This document shows positions 29,391 through 36,600 of a stretch of 64,000 nt of DNA, piece by piece. Positions within the stretch are counted from its first letter, which is position 1, and every line of letters begins with the position of its first letter. The position numbers were made by a program, and so were the translations under genes. The stretch covers positions 325,178 to 389,177 of the forward strand of contig NZ_JAMLFX010000003.1 of assembly GCF_023634765.1 (NCBI RefSeq). Reading direction: 5' to 3'. Source of the stretch: Pseudomonas sp. AKS31 (GTDB taxonomy: Bacteria; Pseudomonadota; Gammaproteobacteria; Pseudomonadales; Pseudomonadaceae). The notes beneath the pieces are model-generated. The model made no database searches and was not told the origin of the DNA. It saw nothing but the letters and a program-made list of their open reading frames with translations.

Positions 29391-29879
29391 TCAATCCGGA
29401 ATAGGTAAGCTCAGGCTCTCCTTCACCTCTTCCATCACGATATAACTCTTCGACTCACGCACATGCGGCAGCTTCAGCAGAATGTCGCCCAGCAGCTTGC
29501 GGTACGAGGCCATCTCGGAAATCCGCGCCTTCACCAGATAGTCGAAATCCCCTGACACCAGGTGGCACTCCAGCACATGTGGCAGTTTCAGCACCGCGCG
29601 TCGGAACTCTTCGAAAGTGTCGCCGGATTTGTAGTCGAGACTGATCTCGACGAACACCAGCAAGCTACCCTTCAAATGCTGCGGATTCAGCCGGGCGTTG
29701 TAGCCCATGATGATTCCTTCGCGCTCCAGACGCCGCACCCGCTCGGTACACGGCGTAGTGGAGAGGCCAACCTTTTCGCCGAGCTCGGTAAAGGAAATCC
29801 GCCCGTCCGCTTGCAGGATCCGCAAGATGTTGCGGTCGATCTTGTCCAGCTCACGTTTGGTCTGAGTGTTGGTACGCAT
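29391..29879 (-). CDS. lrp: Lrp/AsnC family regulator (leucine-responsive type)
   Basis: 162 aa from the ATG at 29879 (MRTNTQTKRELDKIDRNILRILQ). N-terminal helix-turn-helix with FTELGEKVGLSTTPCTERVRRLEREGIIMGY (about 30-60), then the RAM ligand-binding domain with CHLVSGDFDYLVKARI (about 105-120). Divergent from dadA with 154 bases between; in other Pseudomonas this Lrp activates dadA in response to alanine. A 16-codon extension to 29927 is not supported by similarity. Confidence 0.95.
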   Translation of the reverse strand: MRTNTQTKRELDKIDRNILRILQADGRISFTELGEKVGLSTTPCTERVRRLEREGIIMGYNARLNPQHLKGSLLVFVEISLDYKSGDTFEEFRRAVLKLPHVLECHLVSGDFDYLVKARISEMASYRKLLGDILLKLPHVRESKSYIVMEEVKESLSLPIPD

Positions 29880-30033
29880 AGGGGATGCGCCTCCGTGAAA
29901 AGGGTTTTTGCCGAGAATTGTCGCCAAATATAGGCGCTTATATAGTGAAAAGCACTGGCATTTCTTTTTTACACTGCGCCCATCATTGCTCTAACAACAC
30001 AGCTCGGCAAAAAGCCGCGATGAGGGAAACAAA

Positions 30034-31338
30034 ATGCGCGTTATGGTCTTGGGTAGCGGCGTCATCGGTACCGCCAGTGCTTACTATCTGGCCCGTGCCG
30101 GGTTTGAAGTGGTGGTGGTCGACCGGCAGCCAGCCGCAGCCATGGAGACCAGTTTCGCCAACGCCGGCCAGGTCTCGCCGGGCTACGCATCGCCGTGGGC
30201 TGCGCCGGGCGTACCGCTGAAGGCGATCAAGTGGCTGCTGCAACGCCACGCCCCTCTCGCGATCAAGGCCACCGCTGACATCGACCAGTACTTGTGGATG
30301 GCGCAGATGCTGCGCAACTGCACCGCCAGCCGTTACGCGGTGAACAAGGAGCGCATGGTGCGTCTGTCCGAGTACAGCCGCGACTGCCTCGACGAACTGC
30401 GCGCTGAAACCGGCATCGCCTACGAAGGCCGCAGCCTCGGCACGACACAATTGTTCCGCACCCAGGCACAACTGGATAACGCCGCCAAAGACATTGCCGT
30501 GCTGAAAGAATCCGGCGTGCCGTTTGAGGTCCTCGACCGCGCCGGCATTGCCCGCGTCGAACCGGCCCTGGCGGGCGTCACTGACATCCTCGCCGGTGCC
30601 CTGCGCCTGCCGAACGACCAGACTGGCGACTGCCAGATCTTCACTACCCGTCTCGCCGAAATGGCAGTGAAACTCGGCGTCGAATTCCGCTTCGGCCAGG
30701 ACATTCAGAAACTCGACTTCGCCGGTGATCGCATCAACGGTGTGTGGATCGACGGCAAGCTGGAAACCGCTGACCGCTACGTGCTGGCGCTCGGCAGCTA
30801 CTCGCCGCAACTGCTCAAACCGCTGGGCATCAAGGCCCCGGTGTATCCGCTCAAGGGTTACTCGCTGACTGTACCGATCACCAACCCGGCAATGGCCCCG
30901 ACCTCGACCATTCTCGACGAGACCTACAAGGTCGCGATCACCCGTTTCGACAACCGCATCCGCGTTGGCGGCATGGCCGAAATCGCCGGTTTTGACCTGT
31001 CGTTGAACCCGCGCCGCCGCGAAACCCTGGAGATGATCGTCAACGACCTTTATCCTCAGGGCGGCAATCTGGCCGAGGCAAGTTTCTGGACCGGCCTGCG
31101 TCCGACCACCCCGGACGGCACGCCGATCGTGGGTGCCACACCGTTCAAGAACCTGTTTCTCAACACCGGTCACGGCACGCTCGGTTGGACCATGGCGTGC
31201 GGTTCCGGTCGTTTGCTGGCCGATCTGATGGCGAAGAAAAAGCCACAGATCAGCGCCGAAGGCCTCGATATTTCCCGTTACGGCAACAAGACCCAGGAGT
31301 CCGCAAAACATGGCAATCCAGCGCCAGCTCACCAATGA
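30034..31338 (+). CDS. dadA: D-amino acid dehydrogenase small subunit
   Basis: 434 aa, FAD flavoprotein that oxidises D-alanine and other D-amino acids to keto acids at the inner membrane. N-terminal [32 protein letters not shown] is the dinucleotide fold; the [22 protein letters not shown] segment (about 44-65) is characteristic of Dad[21 protein letters not shown] lies near the end. It overlaps the next gene by 29 bases and belongs to a dadA-ridA-alr unit. Confidence 0.97.
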   Translation: MRVMVLGSGVIGTASAYYLARAGFEVVVVDRQPAAAMETSFANAGQVSPGYASPWAAPGVPLKAIKWLLQRHAPLAIKATADIDQYLWMAQMLRNCTASRYAVNKERMVRLSEYSRDCLDELRAETGIAYEGRSLGTTQLFRTQAQLDNAAKDIAVLKESGVPFEVLDRAGIARVEPALAGVTDILAGALRLPNDQTGDCQIFTTRLAEMAVKLGVEFRFGQDIQKLDFAGDRINGVWIDGKLETADRYVLALGSYSPQLLKPLGIKAPVYPLKGYSLTVPITNPAMAPTSTILDETYKVAITRFDNRIRVGGMAEIAGFDLSLNPRRRETLEMIVNDLYPQGGNLAEASFWTGLRPTTPDGTPIVGATPFKNLFLNTGHGTLGWTMACGSGRLLADLMAKKKPQISAEGLDISRYGNKTQESAKHGNPAPAHQ

Positions 31339-31663
31339 GCGCATGAGTCAGATCGTCAGCCACAACGGCACCGTATATCTGGCCGGGCAGGTCGGCGACG
31401 ACTTCGACGCCGGGATTGAACAGCAGACCCGCGACGTCCTCGCCAATATCGAGCGTTTGCTTGATCTGGCCGGCACTGACAAACAGCATCTGTTGTCGGC
31501 AACGATCTACCTGAACGACATCGAAGCGCACTTCGCCGGAATGAACTCGGTGTGGGACCAGTGGTTGCCCAAAGGCGCCGCCCCGGCCCGTGCCACCGTC
31601 GAAGCGAAAATGGCCAAGCCGAGCATTCTGGTGGAGATTTCCATCGTCGCCGCGCTGCCGTAA
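31310..31663 (+). CDS. RidA-family protein of the dad locus
   Basis: 117 aa, divergent from the canonical ridA at 3366. Recognisable RidA features are [16 protein letters not shown] (about 13-28) and the C-terminal [25 protein letters not shown] with the substrate Arg. Its ATG lies inside dadA (29-base overlap), implying translational coupling. It probably deaminates the imine released by DadA or protects the PLP racemase encoded next. Confidence 0.9.
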   Translation: MAIQRQLTNERMSQIVSHNGTVYLAGQVGDDFDAGIEQQTRDVLANIERLLDLAGTDKQHLLSATIYLNDIEAHFAGMNSVWDQWLPKGAAPARATVEAKMAKPSILVEISIVAALP

Positions 31664-31757
31664 CAGTTTCAAAGATCCCTCTCCCGGCGCTGTTGGCGGT
31701 TCACGTCGTCAGTCGGCGCCGGTTTTTCTTCCCATGACCGCCTAGAAGTTTGCCGCC

Positions 31758-32831
31758 ATGCGTCCTGCCCGTGCCCTGATCGACCTTCAAGCCCTGCGTC
31801 ACAACTACCGAATTGCCCGCGAAGTCACCGGCGCCAAGGCGCTTGCGGTGATCAAGGCCGATGCCTACGGCCACGGCGCGGTGCGCTGCGCCCAGGCGCT
31901 TGAAGCCGAAGCCGACGGTTTTGCCGTCGCCTGCATCGAAGAAGCGCTGGAGTTACGCGCGGCCGGCATCAAGGCCCCGGTGTTGTTGCTCGAAGGCATC
32001 TTCGAAGCCGATGAACTGGCGCTGATCGTCGAGCATGATTTCTGGACCGTGGTGCACTCGCTGTGGCAGCTCGAAGCGATCGAGCAGGCAACACTGAGCA
32101 AGCCGATTACCGTGTGGCTGAAGCTTGATTCGGGCATGCACCGCGTCGGTCTGCATCCCAAGGATTACCCGGCAGCCTACCAACGGCTGCTGGCCAGCGG
32201 CAAAGTGGCGAAGATCGTCTTGATGAGCCACTTCGCCCGCGCCGATGAGCTGCACGCGCAGAGCAGCACCGAGCAGGTTGCGGTGTTTGAAGCGGCGCGT
32301 CAGGGTTTGGCGGCGGAAGTCAGCCTGCGCAACTCGCCCGCCGTGCTCGGTTGGCCGCAGATTCACAGCGATTGGGTGCGCCCGGGCATCATGCTCTACG
32401 GTGCAACGCCGTTCGAAGAGGCCAACACCGTGGCCGATCGTCTGCAGCCGGTGATGACCCTGGAGTCGAAAGTCATCTGCGTCCGTGAGCTGCCCGCCGG
32501 CGAGCCGATCGGCTACGGTGCCAAATTCATTACTGACAAGCCGATGCGCGTCGGTGTGGTTGCCATGGGTTACGCCGACGGCTACCCGCGTCAGGCGCCG
32601 ACCGGCACGCCGGTGCTGGTGGCCGGCAAACGCAGCCGCATTCTCGGTCGCGTGTCGATGGACATGCTTTGCATTGACCTCACCGACGTGCCGCAAGCCG
32701 ACCTCGGTTCGACTGTCGAGTTGTGGGGCAAAAACATCCTCGCCAGCGAAGTGGCGCAGTGGGCCGACACCATCCCCTACCAGATCTTCTGCAACCTGCG
32801 TCGGGTGCCAAGGCTCTATTCCGAGGGTTAA
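31758..32831 (+). CDS. alr: Catabolic alanine racemase
   Basis: 357 aa, fold III PLP enzyme. It interconverts L- and D-alanine, supplying DadA. PLP Lys is in [15 protein letters not shown] (about 29-43), and the second catalytic Tyr is in [10 protein letters not shown] (about 249-258). [13 protein letters not shown] (about 296-308) completes the site. Placement after dadA marks it as the catabolic isozyme (often named dadX). Confidence 0.95.
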   Translation: MRPARALIDLQALRHNYRIAREVTGAKALAVIKADAYGHGAVRCAQALEAEADGFAVACIEEALELRAAGIKAPVLLLEGIFEADELALIVEHDFWTVVHSLWQLEAIEQATLSKPITVWLKLDSGMHRVGLHPKDYPAAYQRLLASGKVAKIVLMSHFARADELHAQSSTEQVAVFEAARQGLAAEVSLRNSPAVLGWPQIHSDWVRPGIMLYGATPFEEANTVADRLQPVMTLESKVICVRELPAGEPIGYGAKFITDKPMRVGVVAMGYADGYPRQAPTGTPVLVAGKRSRILGRVSMDMLCIDLTDVPQADLGSTVELWGKNILASEVAQWADTIPYQIFCNLRRVPRLYSEG

Positions 32832-32919
32832 CGCCGCTGCGGGGGCCAAGTGTTGTAAATACTGAACGCTGTCGCCATGATAACGCTCAATATTCTTACA
32901 ACATCTGGAGGCTCCCGCC

Positions 32920-33468
32920 TTGGACGTCGGTGAACGACTGCAATCGATCCGCAAGCTCAAAGGGCTTTCCCAGCGTGAACTCGCCAAACGCGCGGGCGTC
33001 ACCAACAGCACCATTTCGATGATCGAAAAGAACAGCGTCAGCCCTTCGATCAGTTCGCTGAGAAAGGTACTGGGCGGCATTCCCATGTCCATGGTCGAGT
33101 TCTTTTCCGAAGAAATCCTGCAGGAAGTCCCGACCCAGATCGTCTATAAGGCCAACGAGCTGATCGACATCTCCGACGGCGCCGTGACCATGAAACTGGT
33201 CGGCCGCGCGCACCCCAGCCGCGCCATCGCCTTCCTCAACGAAATCTACCCACCGGGCGCCGACACCGGCGAAGAAATGCTCACCCATGAAGGCGAAGAA
33301 ACCGGGATTCTGGTGGAAGGTCGTCTGGAACTGGTGGTGGGTCTGGAAACTTTTATTCTCGAAGCCGGCGACAGCTACTATTTTGAAAGTACCAAACCGC
33401 ACCGTTTTCGTAATCCGTTCGACGCGCCTGCGCGACTAATCAGCGCAGCCACGCCGGCGAATTTTTAA
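32920..33468 (+). CDS. XRE-family regulator with cupin domain (PuuR-like)
   Basis: 182 aa. N-terminal helix-turn-helix (GERLQSIRKLKGLSQRELAKRAGVTNSTISMIEKN, about 4-38) and a C-terminal cupin sensor domain (about 105-180, with HEGEETGILVEGRLELVVGLETFILEAGDSYYFES). Start is a TTG at 32920 preceded by TCTGGAGG. Similar to PuuR, which represses putrescine-use genes; the PAO1 homologue at this locus also controls polyamine genes (recollection). It ends close to a terminator-like hairpin. Confidence 0.92.
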   Translation: MDVGERLQSIRKLKGLSQRELAKRAGVTNSTISMIEKNSVSPSISSLRKVLGGIPMSMVEFFSEEILQEVPTQIVYKANELIDISDGAVTMKLVGRAHPSRAIAFLNEIYPPGADTGEEMLTHEGEETGILVEGRLELVVGLETFILEAGDSYYFESTKPHRFRNPFDAPARLISAATPANF

Positions 33469-33485
33469 CAAAGAGGTGCCAAGCC

Positions 33486-33554
33486 ATGATGGCAAAGGCA
33501 TCCGGACCGTTTATCTACCGTGCGGTATAACCCCTTCGACTATGGGGTTGTTTC
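33486..33554 (+). terminator. Tiny ORF running into an intrinsic terminator
   Basis: After the regulator gene, AAAGAGGTG precedes a 14-codon frame (33486-33530) whose stop codon lies at the foot of the hairpin AACCCC-TTCGACTAT-GGGGTT followed by GTTT (33529-33554). The hairpin is the likely terminator; whether the small frame is translated is unknown. Confidence 0.55.
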
Positions 33555-33573
33555 AGTGTGGCGGGCTACCCGC

Positions 33574-33579
33574 TATACT
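33574..33579 (+). promoter_or_regulatory. Candidate -10 element for the cytochrome c5 gene
   Basis: TATACT with TTTCAG 17 bases upstream, 59 bases before the gene. Confidence 0.4.
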
Positions 33580-33637
33580 TCCGCCCGCCTGCGAACCGTG
33601 GCCGCAGGCGTGAATAGCCACCATTGAGGGTGAACGC

Positions 33638-34066
33638 GTGAACCTAATTATGAAAATGCTGGCCGCACCAGCAACCGTACTGGCCCTCTGGGCTGTCAGC
33701 GCTCAAGCTGCGACGAATGACGACATTGCCAAACGCCTCGAGCCGGTCGGCCAGGTGTGTGTGCAAGGTCAGGAATGCAAGGGGATGGAAGTTGCCGCTT
33801 CCGCAGGCGGTGGTGGCGGGGCGAAGTCCCCTGATGACGTGATTGCCAAGCACTGCAATGCTTGCCACGGCACTGGCCTGCTGGGCGCACCAAAAATTGG
33901 TGACAAGGCGGCTTGGCAAGAGCGCGCTGATCATCAAGGTGGCCTCGACGGCATCCTGGCCAAGGCCATCACCGGTATCAACTCGATGCCACCGAAAGGC
34001 ACCTGCGCCGATTGCTCGGATGACGAGTTGAAAGGCGCAATCCAGAAGATGTCCGGCCTGAAGTAA
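33638..34066 (+). CDS. cycB: Cytochrome c5 family protein
   Basis: 142 aa. Signal peptide (about residues 1-25, ending SAQA), then a glycine-rich linker (about 53-60) and a class I c-type haem domain with CNACHGTGLLGAPKIGDKAAW (haem site CNACH, about 73-77) and axial Met in NSMPPKGTCADCSDDEL (about 115-131). The two extra Cys of CADC are typical of c5. Periplasmic electron carrier. GTG at 33638 has GAGGG seven bases upstream; an ATG four codons later is an alternative. Confidence 0.93.
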   Translation: MNLIMKMLAAPATVLALWAVSAQAATNDDIAKRLEPVGQVCVQGQECKGMEVAASAGGGGGAKSPDDVIAKHCNACHGTGLLGAPKIGDKAAWQERADHQGGLDGILAKAITGINSMPPKGTCADCSDDELKGAIQKMSGLK

Positions 34067-34081
34067 GGCGTGTTTCTGATG

Positions 34082-34110
34082 AAAAAAACCGTCTTCGGAC
34101 GGTTTTTTTG
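34082..34110. terminator. Bidirectional terminator between cycB and the lanthipeptide-like operon
   Basis: AAAAAAACCGTC-TTCG-GACGGTTTTTTT with runs on both sides; marks the end of the conserved block and of the accessory operon. Confidence 0.92.
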
Positions 34111-34121
34111 TGTCTGCAGCA

Positions 34122-34841
34122 TCACTGCATGCTTTTCGCGATAAAGGCACCGGAAGAATTAAGTACGGCTTTGTACACAGCATAAGCATCAGTATCTGCC
34201 GGAGTTATTGGTTCGGAGCGCCCTTCCGATATCTGTCTCAGATCGCATCCCGGGATCGACATAATGAGAGGTGAGTGAGTGGCGATGATGAACTGTGCGC
34301 CCTTGCGTGCCAGCTCCATCATTCGGTTGATAAACACTAATTGCCTCAATGGGGATAACGACGCTTCCGGTTCATCGAGAACGTACAGTCCCTGGGCTTT
34401 GAATCGGTTTTGAAACAGCGCCTCCATTGCTTCACCGTGCGACATGCAATGCATATCCACGCCGCCGTAATATGTCTTTATTTCGGGATCAAAGCTCCCC
34501 TCTGCATCAAGCTTGCGGATCGCAGTGTTCAAGTTATAGAAGGTTTCTGCTCTGTAGAAAAAAACGTCCTTCTCCCTTCGGTAGCCTTTTGAAAGCGTCA
34601 GGGTTTCGTGCAGTTTCGAGTGGGTGTTCTCAGTCGAGAAATTGAAGTTTTTCCCACCGCCTTCTGGATTGCATCCCAATTTAATGGCAAGTGCTTCAAG
34701 CAGGGTGGATTTTCCAGAACCGTTTTCTCCGATAAATACGGTAATTCTGTTATTGAATTGAAGCGGAAAAAGGCTGCGTAGAAAATGAGCCACAACTCTG
34801 TCTGACTTAAGGCGTATCTGCTGGATGAATAAATCATTCAT
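34122..34841 (-). CDS. Stand-alone AAA/ABC-type ATPase (COG3910-like) of the RiPP operon
   Basis: 239 aa. Walker A is GENGSGKST (about 38-46), a signature-like MSHGEAMEALFQNRF lies at about 133-147, Walker B is GLYVLDEPEASLSP (about 151-164), and a switch His is in IIATHSP (about 184-190). This is the P-loop family of small soluble AAA_21/COG3910 ATPases, not an LSGGQ-type exporter domain. It overlaps the upstream membrane gene by 8 bases and closes the operon. Because both membrane subunits lack nucleotide-binding domains, it may power them; alternatively it has a separate immunity or repair-like role. Base composition is AT-richer than the flanks. Confidence 0.85.
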   Translation of the reverse strand: MNDLFIQQIRLKSDRVVAHFLRSLFPLQFNNRITVFIGENGSGKSTLLEALAIKLGCNPEGGGKNFNFSTENTHSKLHETLTLSKGYRREKDVFFYRAETFYNLNTAIRKLDAEGSFDPEIKTYYGGVDMHCMSHGEAMEALFQNRFKAQGLYVLDEPEASLSPLRQLVFINRMMELARKGAQFIIATHSPLIMSIPGCDLRQISEGRSEPITPADTDAYAVYKAVLNSSGAFIAKSMQ

Positions 34842-35721
34842 AATGGTGCCCCCTGAATACTCTACCGACGGATACCTTTACTCCAATCATTGTTATACCA
34901 AGTCTTATCGAACTCGTGCTGGCCATGGTAAAAATTCCGACGTAACCGAGATAAGCAATAAGACGCTCGCCGAATAACTCCGGCGTAGCAGTGGCGCTAA
35001 AAATGATGACTGATACTGTCCCGGCCGAGATAGCCATTTCCGGCCAGAAGTACAGAATGGCGTTGGCTTTTTGATATTTGTAACGTGCTTGTATTGTGTT
35101 GCTCAAACATCCATTACTATTGCTGATAAGTGATTGAAAACTTTGCTCATCAATTGTGGGTGAGCTGAAAGTGCTGATTAACGATTCCTTGTACAGGTCT
35201 TCATTGCTCATTTCGTCTTTATACAGACTCTGGATTTGTAATTTTGCAAATTTCAACTGCACACAAGTCAATGTCGTAATAAATATCAAGGGGATGAGAA
35301 AGTAAGCGTTTTCACGAAGTAAGATATAGGCTGTGGCAGATGTCAAAATACAAGATCCTGCCAGATGAATTAAGTCATGAAGGACTGAAGCAATTTTCTC
35401 GGCATCTTCTTTGATCATCGTCACGCGAGAGCTTAACGGGAGAGGTCTTTCATCATGCACAATGAAATTGATGAGTGAGAAGCGAGATTTCGCTTCCATG
35501 AGCGCCGCCATTGAGCTGCCCAGAGTTTGAGTCGCGAGTTTGGATAAAAAAATAGCGGTGAGAAGGAAATACAGATTATTGCTGACAGCACCACTACCGA
35601 GAGCTGTAAGTCCCTCTGCCACGATCGAAGGTATTAGCAACTGACATGCAGCTGCTAAACTCAGGCATACTGTTGAAAACAAAAATAATGCCCCGTTTTT
35701 TCGCAAGCACATAAGCATCAT
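34834..35721 (-). CDS. ABC-exporter membrane subunit without ATPase domain (second of two)
   Basis: 295 aa with about six hydrophobic helices (about 12-40, 48-75, 115-155 as two, 218-245, 252-280), in the topology of type I ABC exporters. The protein ends right after the sixth helix: there is no Walker A, LSGGQ or Walker B. It has little sequence similarity to its neighbour but the same size and layout, suggesting a heterodimer. The ATG at 35721 follows the TGA of the preceding gene with no gap (TGAATG). In canonical exporters these helices are fused to an NBD, so the split form is unusual. Confidence 0.75.
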   Translation of the reverse strand: MMLMCLRKNGALFLFSTVCLSLAAACQLLIPSIVAEGLTALGSGAVSNNLYFLLTAIFLSKLATQTLGSSMAALMEAKSRFSLINFIVHDERPLPLSSRVTMIKEDAEKIASVLHDLIHLAGSCILTSATAYILLRENAYFLIPLIFITTLTCVQLKFAKLQIQSLYKDEMSNEDLYKESLISTFSSPTIDEQSFQSLISNSNGCLSNTIQARYKYQKANAILYFWPEMAISAGTVSVIIFSATATPELFGERLIAYLGYVGIFTMASTSSIRLGITMIGVKVSVGRVFRGHHYE

Positions 35722-36600
35722 TCAACGCCCCCCGTGCTGTAGTTTATAGCTCAGAATTCGATTACGGCGATAAGAGGCCTCTCTGCTTGAGTAGTAAATG
35801 GATATAAGTGACATTGTTGGGCTGAGCACACGCTCAAGGTAGATGGCTGAGGCAAAGATAGCGCCTGTTGTCAGAGCGCTTTCACTTATTAAATGAGCGG
35901 ATATCAAGAACAAGACAACTATCGCTACCAAGTAACATGTGCCTGAAATTGATTCGAAAAAAGATGTCTTCAGGTTTGAACGAAAAGCGAGGCGCTCAAT
36001 TTTTTTGATGTCCAGCTTGACTCTGTCGTTGTACGGTTTGGCATCGTATACATGCGCACAGATTGCCCCGATTATAACGGTGTTTTCTTGGACGTATTCT
36101 TCAAAAAGGGTGTCGCTCTTTCTCCGGGTTATAAAATATGCAGCTGAGGCATATAGCAGGCCGCTAAGGGGGGCGAGCGCCAGAAGAGGATGATACTGAG
36201 CCGTTATAATCAGCGCGAAGATTATGATGCTGAAGTTGAGTGAAGTGTCAAAGAATACCGAATGGTATAGATATATCGAGCCGTCAACATCACCGTCGAT
36301 AAGTTCGATCTGCTCACCTGGGTTTCCCTTATATGTGGGTACCCTGCTTCTCAGGTGCGTTAGAATTGTCCTTTTCAGGATATATCTTGTCTTGGCAGCA
36401 GTCCTTTGTAGATAAATGTTGGCTGCTAGTTTCAAGGGAGGCGTCGCGATGATAAGAAGCGAAGCGCCTGCGAGTGCATATAAATATAAGCGGTCTTGGG
36501 ATAGGTAAAAATTAATTGAATTGCCGATTAGGTAGGGCGATGCGCTTGTTAGAACTGAGATGCCCAGGCCAAAGCAGCAAAGTATTAGGTTGCTTTTCAT
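35722..36600 (-). CDS. ABC-exporter membrane subunit without ATPase domain (first of two)
   Basis: 292 aa. Six predicted helices: about 4-30, 40-66, 125-145, 147-167, 215-237 and 245-270. The cytoplasmic stretch GNPGEQIELIDGDVDGSIYLYHSVFF (about 92-117) matches the G-E-x-I-x-x-x-x-x-D-V-D coupling region of ABC transporter transmembrane domains (ABC_membrane). No nucleotide-binding domain follows. ATG overlaps the lanM-like stop by four bases (ATGA), so translation is coupled. Probably exports, or protects against, the operon's peptide. Confidence 0.8.
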   Translation of the reverse strand: MKSNLILCCFGLGISVLTSASPYLIGNSINFYLSQDRLYLYALAGASLLIIATPPLKLAANIYLQRTAAKTRYILKRTILTHLRSRVPTYKGNPGEQIELIDGDVDGSIYLYHSVFFDTSLNFSIIIFALIITAQYHPLLALAPLSGLLYASAAYFITRRKSDTLFEEYVQENTVIIGAICAHVYDAKPYNDRVKLDIKKIERLAFRSNLKTSFFESISGTCYLVAIVVLFLISAHLISESALTTGAIFASAIYLERVLSPTMSLISIYYSSREASYRRNRILSYKLQHGGR

